DNA from: Leptobrachium leishanense | Lineage: Eukaryota; Chordata; Amphibia; Anura; Megophryidae | Assembly: GCA_009667805.1 (NCBI GenBank) | Contig: CM019069.1 | Span: 53,386,422-53,450,421 of the forward strand | DNA length: 64,000 nt | Direction of reading: 5' to 3' | Shown: positions 47,801 to 59,800 of the stretch, one piece after another | Position numbering within the stretch: the first letter of the stretch is position 1 | Layout: each line of letters opens with the position of its first letter | Program-made: the position numbers and the translations under genes | Notes under the pieces: generated by a model | Databases searched by the model: none | What the model was told of the DNA's origin: nothing | The model's input: the letters and a program-made list of their open reading frames with translations, nothing else

Positions 47801-50800
47801 TTGCGCTTCTTTTTTACGTGCGATATTTTTTGACGGATGAAAAAATGCGCTCGGATCGTAATACCTGCGTTAATTTACGTGCGTTAACGTTTCGCGCAAA
47901 AAAAATTGCGCTGCGCGTACGAATTTGCGCTGAGAATGTAATAGAGCCCTATATATGGTAGAATAGATGCCCCGAAGCATGTTTTTGCTGTTTGCTTCTA
48001 TTTAATTAATGAATTAATGAGTTATTGACTCTTGGATCCTATTGTGTTTTTAAAGCAGGTGGATGAACAAGGTACAGAGATAGATAAACAAGGATAACGC
48101 AGTGAACAGATAGAAAGGTGTATTTCTTAGATCCAGGGATAAGATGCATCAATCGACAGACCGAAACAAAGAATAGACAGAGACACCAGGACTGGAACTA
48201 ATACGAGAATATCAAATGTCAATACAGCTTTCCACATTGCATTCAATAGAGCTTACAGTTCTAGTTCAGATATATGTTTATTTCTGTTAGTTACATAAAT
48301 GCGCCACTTCGATACATGGATTTTCCTCTGTCCATAACATTACATCATATCCCTAGTTTCCATTTCTTTTGACAGGTACCACTAAGTGCATCAATGACAC
48401 CGATTCGCCTGCACGCCTCCAACCCGAACCTCTATGCAGATGTTGAGTTTCCAAATCCTCCAACTCAAGTAGCTGATGCCCTAGAATTTGCCTCTGATTA
48501 CACCAAGCTGCAGGAAGAGTTTTGTGCGATGGCACAGAAAGGTACACTTGTACACTGTTTATTGTAAACTCACAAGCAACTCATACACTGTCTTTATTTT
48601 TCCGTAACTCTTTATTTTAAATACAATTTTATAAACTATAGTGTAAAACATGTCAAAGGATCCAATAGGTGAGCTGTAATTCATTTTCCTATTTAAAGGG
48701 ACATTCTATTTTTAAAATGGGGGGGGGGAGGATACAGGGGTTAAACATTCACATCTCTTGACACCCTCCATCCACCCCCATTTTAACCCTTTAGTTTGGG
48801 TTAGAATTCTGTTTATATCCAGCACCAGGCTTCCTCCACGCTAGTCCAGATATGACATGCTGCCAGCTTCCTTTAAGCTGCAGCAGTCAAATGATCGAGT
48901 AGAGGCTGGTCGTTCAAGCATCCAGCCAATCGGTCTTAGCTTCTGTGACAATTCTATATAGGTAGTGCTGGGCAACAATCTTATAAAAAAAATGAAGTGT
49001 GGGAACTCGCCAAGATTTCTGTGCCCCCAATTATCACTTCTCATTTCACACTTAACACAAACGCACACTCAGATCAGACATATATTTTGTAAATATGTGG
49101 ATTTTTGCAAAAAAATAGGATAAATCCTACATTTTATTCTGAATTAACATCGAAAGATATGATTGATCTGAATACACATTTTATGGTATAGGGGACCAAG
49201 GGGAACTCAGGTTCCCTCTGCAAAAATAGTGGAGGAACTACACGATCCCCCTCGACCTGACCCCTGGGTAGGTGTTTGTGCAAGCAATTACAATAACATA
49301 CTGTGAGATCATAATCACAATTATCAATTAACTCCTTGAGATCGAGATATCACGGGCTTCAAAGGCACCATCCGGTGTCCGATATCGAGATATCTCAATC
49401 TGCAGATCTGAAGCCCAAAAGCAAATGAAACTCGTTTGCTGCAAACAAATTTCGTTTTCTTTTGGGCTTCAGAAGGTGCCTACAAAGTTTAAGCCCTCTG
49501 GGCATAATGCCCAAAGAGTTAAACCTGTAAAATCGGCTGATGAATGCCTGAAATCAGACATTTAGCAAGCCGATACAAGGAAAGAAAAAAAAACCCAGCT
49601 GCAGCTGTATCTCAGTTTGGAAGCAGATGGCGCCATCTACTGTTGAAGTAGGTTTATTACAGTAAGAAATACAATTGGAATATGCCCAAATATTTCTTAC
49701 TGTAAAATTGGTTAAATATTATTTTTAAAAAAGCTACTTGTTCCTGACAATGTTTTTTTGGAAAATCACTTGGTAGTGAAGGGGTTAAAGTGCACCTGTC
49801 ATTCTCACCTGCAGTAGGACACCATTGCCTGTCTTCTATAGACTGGCTTGTCTGATCAGTCCGGTAAAATGTGCATGCTCTGACTAGATCTTGGATTGCT
49901 ATGCCAATGATGCGCCAATGCCATCAGTACAATGGCGGAGCCCTGTAGGTTTATACGCCAGGTATATTTTATACAAAATACTTGACTGCCGATTTCAGAT
50001 CTTAGAGGAATTCTGTAAGAACTACTTTGTTACCTTTCCTGATTTGATGGAGTAAAAATGTACACACTTTGGCCCCTATTATATTCTTCACACATTGTGT
50101 TTTGCGTGCGCAAATGCGCATTTGCGAGAGGGGCAAAACCCTTTGCGCTGAACATCGTATTACAACGTTCGCACAAACGATGCACGTTAACGTTTAACGC
50201 GAGTGAACCTGCGCAAACGAAATTTTGTGAGCGCATCCCATGCTTAACATTGTGAGCGCAAATGCATTCGTGCGCTGGTACGCGGATGGTATTACAATCT
50301 TCGCGCATTTTTTTAACGTCTTTGAAAAGCTGCTGCTGTAACTGCAAATCGGAACGTTTTGGCCAAAAAAAAAAATACAGCACAGTATAGTTACACATTC
50401 TACACATACCCAAACAATAAAATTGGGAATTCGTGCATGTTTTTTTTATTGCTGCAGCATGTATACTTTGACAGGCGCAAAAACTTAAGTGAGTCAATTA
50501 AGGTAAATTGATGTCAATTACGGTTCTTAATTCTGATTGGCTGAATCCGGCGAATAAAACAGTCCGCACACTGATTTACGTGTGCTACGTTACTGCGCAC
50601 GTATTACTCTTCGTTTTGCGCGTCGTTTTTTACAAACGTTATTTTCAGATGGATGAGAAAATGCATTCGGATTGGAATACCGCCGTTAAGTTTCGCGCGA
50701 TAACGCCGGACGATGCGCTCAAAAAAATTTGCGCTGCGCGAACGAAATTGCGCGAAGAATGCAATAGGGGCCTTTGATGGGATTTTTGATTATATGTTTT

Positions 50801-53800
50801 TTTCTTATATATTGCTGCTCTTCACATTATTTTCAGTACATTCACTTTTGAAATCTGCCTATAACACGATTGCTATCGAGAAGGAGAAGATGAAGCAGAT
50901 GGTTTCCGAGCATGATTATAGCAGCCACAATGCACAGATTACCTGCCTCAGACAGTCTCTCTCTCAGGTAAACTTCTTCATCTTAGGTTAAACATCACTG
51001 CGTCCTGCATCCCCGCCAAGGGAACTAATTAGATGCGTCTCTTGTAGAAAGCCAAGCGCATGTTTTCCAAGGATGAGCTGTTTAGGTTTGCGGTAAAGTG
51101 TTGCGATTATTAAGGGGTAAAAGCCACCAATATCTTAAATGTACAACTACTGTATCATGAGAAAAAAATATTTTACAAATATACTAAATTAAAAAGACTA
51201 CTGTGAGGGAAAGTAAGTCTCGTGAAGTTTTGAAGGAAGGGGTGTTTGTTACCCAATGAAAAAACAAGTTCTGGGAGAAATCTATGCAGAAACCATTGGC
51301 AGCAGCACTAGTGGCCTGCCCTTCAGTAAGTCCATGCTCGGGTCTCATGTTGCTATTACAGAGGAAACCATGTTCAAATCAGACTGCTATCACCCAAAAA
51401 TGGCGGCCAAAACTGAAATGCCATGGCAACCTCTGCACAAGAGATACAGCACCCCCTGACCAACTTTTCAGTCTTGTTAGGCCTCATCAGGGGGCATAGT
51501 GTATACCTAACTAGGTACCCCGAGCAACGGGTTCAGAAATATGTAAGGTTTATAACAACTATGCATAACAATTTTTAGAAATGATTGTCATCAGAAAGTT
51601 ATGCATACATTCCAGTTCAAAAAAATATCAGGTTTAGGCGATTAAAGAAGTGCCACTCTCTTTATTAAGTCACAAATCGCTGAAAAAAACACCCAACGTG
51701 TTATAACAGTTACAAACATTTATAAAGCGCCAACAAATTCCATAGCGCTGTACAATGGGAGAGACAGAAAAATGAATATACATACACATTACACACATCG
51801 AACAGTAGGAGGGAAGGACTCTGCTCGAAAGCTTACAATCTAAGAGGAGAAGGGCGGCACAGTAGGTGAGGGTACCTGGAGTATGTGAAGTAGCGGAGTG
51901 CATGTGTGCTGATTGGGAAGATGGAGCAAGAGATGTACAGTTGGGAATCATGGAGTGAGCCAATAGGCTTCTCTAAAGTAATGTGTTATCAGAGACTTCT
52001 TGAAGGACTGGAAAGACGGGGAGAGTCTAATGTTGCGGGAGAGGAAGTTCCATAGAAAGGGTGCAGCTCGGGAGAAGTCTTGAAGGCGGGAGTTGGGGGT
52101 ACGAGTAACTGATAGCATCAGATCATTGGCAGAGCGAAGTGGTCGGAATGGGATGTACCTGTTAATAAGGGAGACGATGTAGGTAGGGGCGCGGTTATGG
52201 AGAGCTTTGTATGTGAGCACCAGTATTTTGAAACGGATTCTAAAGGAAACAGGGAGCCAGTGTAGAGATTGACAAAGGGGTGAGGTGTGAGAGGTGCGTG
52301 AGGTGAGGTGTATGAGTCTAACACAGGCATTCATAACAGACTGCAGAGGGAGAATTTGGGATCTCTTAAGGTGGAGGTTACGGTAGTAAGCACCTAAAAC
52401 ACCAAAAACTTAGGTGCGAAAACAGAAAAGTAGTGTGCAGCGTTGCCTTCTGGAAGGGAAAGACACCGTGAAGAGAAACGCACTTTGGGCAGGGCTAGAA
52501 TAATTGTCCTAAGAGTGATTTCCTCAAGGAGGGTCATGCCATGTGCAGAAAGTGGGGATTGCGAGGGTGCGAGTGCAACTGTGGAGTTGTAAAAAATGGC
52601 AACTGCAAAGAGAAAAGAGAATTGGTTGAACCCAAATGGCCGTATGATGGGGAGACACCGGCTAGCGGATAAACCTGTTTCGCAGCGGTAGCCCTGAAGA
52701 CTTAAAGGGCATTTGATTTCATTCTTACATTACGTGTGCGCTCGGTTTATTACCTATATTTATATTCTCACCTAAGCCAAAAGTCTGGATTGTTATGACA
52801 TGAATTATTGTATGATTTGATCTTAGGCCATTATTAAGAAAGCTAATACTTCATCTGAGGCTGGAAGGTAAGAAGTAAAAGACATAAGACGTACTATCAA
52901 TTGAGAGTTTATTTCATTGACTTACGAATCGAAGTGTACATTTTCAAAATGTTGTCAAAATACGTTCCAGAATGAAATGTATGCTAACCTACAAAAAGCA
53001 GCTCTGATAAAACAAGGACCAGCTTGACAAGAGGGACAGTGTGCGGAGGTTGTTTTGCAGTATTCGTTTTGTTATGTATTGTATGAGTCACTGAGTTCAG
53101 TTCGTGGGTTGCCAAGATAATGCCATTTGCTTAATTTGGGTCCCTGGCAGCAAAGGTTAAGTGCCGCTTTCCTAATATGATCAAAACATTCACAATGACG
53201 TCAACTGCATGGGCTAGATTATCATAGGAAGTTAAAAAAAAATTCCTTTCCGACATTACAGAACTGCAATGGAAAGACACAAGGCTTATCAGAATGAATT
53301 GTGTACTAGCTATAAAAGAAACGGTCACAGAATGTGTTTAAGGGTTGCTATGCTAGATACATTAAAGATTAAAAAAATACAAAATCACTCCTTGTTTGTA
53401 ATCTTGTGGTTTCATCAAGATCTAAAATGCAATTAAAAAATGTTTAAATTCTGTATTAAGTTTAAAAAATACTTCTCATTTATGAAACTGCAAATTTTCG
53501 AGGGATTGTAAGTTCTCGTTCTTTCTTATAACTAGGCACACTCAAAAATATACATAATACAGGAGGGGTAGGGTCGCGCCTATTCCCCAATGGGGCGGCT
53601 GCAACCACCAAATGTATCCAGCCCAGCAACATGTATAAAACATGGAGAAAAATGTCATCTGCGCTTATTCCCATTATACCGTGTGAAACAAAACGCAATT
53701 AGAGGCTTTGGTTTCTGTTAATGGCCATTAAAAGAGTAAGCTCACCCACCAACGTCAAGGCACCTCTAGTGAGAGTGAGTCCTATCCAAAATGAAGCCAC

Positions 53801-56800
53801 AGGCTGCTGTGTAGCAAACCATCACTGCCCACGCTGCTTTTCAGTCATGAGGCAAACTGGTGGGTCATATTTCTGCCCTCCCAGAAAAAAATCCACCTTG
53901 GGATCAAAAAAACAAAGACACGGAGTGGAACATGCTGCAAAGATGACCTGGCTGGAGGTACAATAAAACATACATAATACAGGAGGGGCGGGGTCGTGCC
54001 TATTCCCTGATGGGGCGGCTGCAACCAACAAATGTATCCAGCCCAGCAACATGTATAAAACATGACAAGGAGAAAAATGCCATCTGCGCTTATTCCCATT
54101 ATACCGTGTGAAACAAAATGCAATTAGAGGCTTTGGTTTCTGTTAATGGCCATTGAAAGAGTAAGCTCACCCGCCACATGAATTGTGTTTTAGCTATAAA
54201 AGAAACGGTCACAGAATGTGTAAAGGGTTGCTATACTAGATAAATTAAAGATTAAAAAAAATACAAAATCACTCCTTGTTTGTAATCTTGTGGTTCCATC
54301 AAGATCTAAAATGCAATTAAAAATGTTTAAATTCTGTATTAAGTTTAAAAAACTTCTCATTTATGAAACTGCAAATTTTCGAGGGATTGTAAGTTCTCAT
54401 TCTTTCTTCTAACTACGCACACTCAAAAATATCCCTATGTTTCTTTTCCTCCTTTCTTCTACTTTTGACTGATGTAAAATTACGAAATAATCTCCTCGAT
54501 CGTCTCACCACAATTTCTGTTCAAACGACCAAAATAACGAAATAATAACTATTCTTCCATGGCGTGATGGAGACATCTTCAATGATACCTCTATCCTGCT
54601 TTACTATCCTGTGTTGTTACTCATACTGTTCCTCTATGGAGGAAATGTGAGTTTTGAAAATAGTTTTAGTAGATTTATCAAACCCAGATATGGAAGTGTC
54701 TTTTCTTGGAGATCGAGGTTAAATTAACTATAATGCTGATGTGAAAAGCCAAAATGCATGACTTTTCAACAAGATGAAAGGCTTCATTTTATGCTCCGCT
54801 GCTCCAATTTGCTGTCCTTTAACTCCCTAGCATTCCAAAGCTTGCAATGTTTACAGTCAATCTATGAATCTTTCCCAAAGATTCCAGAAATATTTTGGAA
54901 AGTGCCGCACTTTAGAATCCCCACATGTTTCAAATATATCTATGATTGATAGTTGTACTCTATAAGCTCCAGTGTGTGGTGTGCTATTTTTCATATAGAA
55001 TAAAGTCCTGATACACTGATCTTGTCATAAATTCCAAACTCTGTTTTCTAGGCACTGAACCACAATACTGAGCTGAGAACTCGACTGAACAGAATACACT
55101 CAGAGTCCGTTATTTCTGATCAAGTTGTTAGTGTCAACATTATCGCAAGTCCCAACGAGGTGGGTTTAAAGAAAACCACATTCTGTAAAAGGACCTGCAT
55201 GTCACACATATATTCAGAGATCTTTATATATACTGTCATTTTAATGACTTACAGCGTTTATGCATAACATGAAGTTATAGAACAATGGACCTCAAATTGA
55301 GACATATATTTGGTGACCATCCCAAGTCAAACCAGCATGTAGCTTAGGTCCATCATGGTGCACCATTGGCAGGTCCAAGCTCAATCCTGGTTTTGTACAC
55401 ATACAGTCAGGTCCAGAAATATTGGGACATTGACGCAATTTTAACATCTTTGGCTCTATACACCACCACAATGGAGTTTGAATGAAACAAACACAATGTG
55501 CTTTAACTGCAGACTGTCAGCTTTAATTTGAGGGTATGTCCATCCAACTCAGTTGAACGGTGTAGGACTTACAGCAGTTTGCAGATGTGCCTCCCACTTG
55601 TTAAGGGACCAAAAATAATGGGACAATTGGCTTCTCAGCTGTTCCATGGCCAGGTGTGTGATATTCCCACATTACCCCAATTACAATGTGCAGATAAAAG
55701 GCCCAGAGTTCATTTCAAAGTCAATCACAGCCTGAAGTCTGGAACGCATAGATTAGACATCACCAGACGCTGGGTTTCATCCCTGGTGATGCTCTGCCAG
55801 GCCTCTACTGCAACGGTCTTCAGTTCCTGCTTGTTCGTGGGGCATTTTCCCTTCAGTTTTGTCTTCAGCAAGTGAAATGCATGCTCAATGGGATTCAGGT
55901 CAGGCGATTGACTTGGCCATTGCATAACATTCCACTTCTGTCCCTTCAAAAACTCTTTGGTTGCTTTTGCAGTATGCTTTGGGTCATTGTCCATCTGCCC
56001 TGTGAAGTGCTGTCCAATGAGTTCTGCAGCATTTGGCTGAATGTGAGCAGATAATATTGCCCGAAACACTTCAGAATTCATCCTGCTGCTTTTGTCAGCA
56101 GTCACATCATCAATAAATACAAGAGAACCAGTTCCATTGGCAGCCATACATGCCCACTCCATGTCACTACCACCACCATGCTTCACTGATGAGGTGGTAT
56201 GCTTAGGATCATGAACAGTTCCTTTCCTTCTCCATACTCTTCTCTTCCCATCACTCTGATACAAGTTGATCTTGGTCTCACCTGTCCATAGGATCTTGTT
56301 CCAGAACTGTGAAGGCTTTGTTAGGTGTTGTTTGGCAAACTCTAATCTGGCCTGCCTGTTTTTGAGGCTCACCAATGGTTTACATCTTGTGGTGAACCCT
56401 CTGTATTCACTCTGGTGAAGACTTCTCTTGATTGTTGACCTTGACACACATACACCTACCTCCTGGAGAGTGTTCTTGATCTGGCCAACTGTTGTGAAGG
56501 GTGTTTTCTTGACCAGGGAAAGAATTCTTCGGTCATCCAACACAGTTGTTTTCCGTGATCTCCCGGGTCTTTTGGTGTTGCTGAGCTCGCCGGTGCATTC
56601 CTTCTTTTTCAGAATGTTCCAAACAGTTGTTTTGGCCACGCCTAATGTTCTTGCTATCTCTCTGATGCGTTTGTTTAGTTTCTTCAGCCTAATGATGGCT
56701 TGCTTCACTGATAGTGACAGCTCTTTGGATCTCATCTTGAAAGTTGACAGCAACAGATTTCAAATGCAAATAGCACACTTGAAATGAACTCTGGGCCTTT

Positions 56801-59800
56801 TATCTGCACATTGTAATTGGGGTAATGAGGGAATATCACACACCTGGCCATGGGACAGCTGAGAAGCCAATTGTCCAATTACTTTTGGTCCCTTAACAAG
56901 TGGGAGGCACATCTGCAAACTGCTGTAAATCCTACACCATTCACCTGAGTTGGATGTACATACCCTCAAATTAAAGCTGACAGTCTGCAGTTAAAGCACA
57001 TTGTGTTTGTTTCATTCCAACTCCATTGTGGTGGTGTATAGAGTCAAAGATGTTAGAATTGTGTCGATCTCCCAATATTTCTGGACCTGACTGTATACGT
57101 TTTTATACAAGACACCATCGTTATGGATAGGTATTTTTTTCTCCGCTAAATTCCCTTGTCACTGGGTTTGTGCTTTTAATATATCACAGATATGTTTTAT
57201 ACATGGTACAAGATTACATAGTTTGACCTAATCAGCTTTAACACTAATGGATGGATAGCCCATAGTTTATATATAACAGACTGCAGATTTTGCACTTGAT
57301 TTACTCATTTTAAATACACTTTCTAACTAGCTGAGTTTCTGAGCTTCATTACTTTATTTCTGCATCTAGAAATAAAATTAAAGTAAATACCAGGGATTTT
57401 ATTTTAAAAGGGGTTTTAGAAATGCCTCACAGCAATTTATTTCTATCATTACATTTGCAATCAGTGAGTTCTCATTATCCCAGCCATAAATCCAGATGAG
57501 AAGGAAGGCAGAAAAGAAATTATCAAAGGGATTGATGTTTTGAAAATGCGTATTTAATTTAAAGTTTCGTTTGTTGAGAGGGAGCGTCATTTGAACTGCA
57601 GGCATTGAAGCTGCACGCAGCTTTGAACCTTGCTAAACAAAGTCAAACGGGAAATGATGTAGGTGCCAGAGCCATGGACCTGTTAGAAGGTTTCAGAAAT
57701 ATGCTGACTATGTAAAAAGTCTATGAAAAACTAGGCTTCTTTAAGTCTCAGATCATTTAAAAGTCTTTTAACCAGTGCTGCTTCATAAGCAGATTTTCTC
57801 TGGCTCATGAATACTGTTCAAGTATGTCTATTCAACTAGTCCAAGATGTTTTCCTATCTAATATGTGATCTGAAATCCACCATTATAAAGTCCTTGTATG
57901 ATAATGAGTTCTTCATCTGAACTTCTTTGCATTCTGGTCAAAAACGTGTTTGTGTGCTGTTCTCATGACCCTCGGTTTACCATTTTTCTGTTGACCAAGG
58001 TTGGCCAAAAGGAAGATTAAGGCAAATAATTAAAGGAGTAGTTCTAAAAAGCAGATACTTGACTGGCCACCGCAGATCTGTGACCTCCTTGCTAGAAAAA
58101 TATATTGCACTTCTATAACAACCTTAACGTAGGCTGAACTTGTTTACCTGTTTCAATTTGAGCAAGCTTCCTGGAGAAAAAAATATTGTAATTGCAAATA
58201 CTTGTTTCAGAATGTTAGAATTGGGTTCTTCTAATCACCAAAGAGAAGGTCCAGTTAAGTCTGTTTAGGGTACATCGAAATTAGAATTTAAACATTCCCT
58301 TCCCTTCGTTTCCCATAAGTTGAATACAAAAGCTCCTTCTAAAAATTGTGGTGGCACGATCATAAGCAAATTCTACTGAAAGTGGTGGAAAACTACAAAA
58401 TTCCCATAATGCACAGGAGCACCTGTTGCAACCTCAACATCTACTATTCACTAAATTCATGTTTTTCATTTGGAAGAGTAGTGCCAGTCTAGATTTTTGG
58501 CCACTGTCTCCTCGACCTGTTCTCAGGTAGCACCAGCAGGCCAGGTTTGTAAGATATCCGAAGTTCAACACCGGTATATGGTTTGCTGCTCAGTGATTGC
58601 AGGATTCAGTCTGAATTTCCGTAAGGTGATCCTTAAAATCTGGCCTTCTAGGTTTCAACAGCAAGTTATTTATGGTGTATCTAGCCACTCAAAACTTGAC
58701 CGAAGTCTGTATATGGGGAAGCATGTCCTTAACTTAACATCTTTCCTTTACCTGTTCTGCTAGCTAATGAGTTAACTAACTGATAAAAGCGTAGCCACAG
58801 TGGATAAAAAGAGATGCTCTCTCTGACCAGCCAGAGAGTCTTCTTCATAAATGAAAATACTTAATACATGATGATTGTTTCCTTTTTTACTTTTCAGACT
58901 GTTGAGCAACTTCATGTAAGCCTGCCCCTGTCTCAGCAGATGTCTACTGAAGGAAGGATCTCTATGTCTGAATCTGTGTCAGAATTCTTTGATGCACAGG
59001 AAGTTCTACTATCTGCCAGCTCTTCGGAGAATGAAGTGGGTGAATGCCAATGTGATGTATTCTTGTTTAATTTTTTTGTAGCTAACTACCAGATGTAGTC
59101 TTTTTTATTGTATTATTCAGTTTAAGTTGGATTCAGCGTATACCTTATTTCCCTTCTCCTAGCTAGGCTAATGTCAAAAGGTCATCTTAGGAACTATAAT
59201 GGGGTCAAGTGTGCTCCAGCAGTGCTTTTAGTTTTCTGGACTGGAGCATTTATTTGAAATCAAATATCTGCCTTCCCTGTGCTAAAAGGTTTAATATAAC
59301 TAATGTTCCAGGAGAATACATTTCTATTTTTCATGTAAATGGCTCCATTCTTTTTGGAATATAAATTGTCTTTTGTCATACACTACCAACAAGGATGACA
59401 CATCTGGGGGTTTCTCAGTAGATCAACAGTTATGATATTATAAGGGACAGTTTATTTAAACATTAAAACAAGGACATATGGCTACGTATTATGTGTGCTG
59501 ACCTTTATTTTGACCCTTCCTGTCTTTAGGCATCAGACGATGAGTCTTATATCAGCGATGTCAGCGACAACATCTCAGAAGATAACACCAGCTTCGCAGA
59601 CAATGTGTCCCGCCAAAGTACTGCTTGTATATGGTTTTTATATAGACTGCGTTTTTTCTTTTCTATTCTATCAGGGTTATCCAAAGAGATTCGAAAAGTC
59701 ACCGCACGTTCGGTGACTTTTCGTTCTCTTCAATTCGGTTCCTTTTGCCGATTGCATTTCGGTGACCCTGCGGTGTATTCAGCAAAGAGCACAGGGTCCC

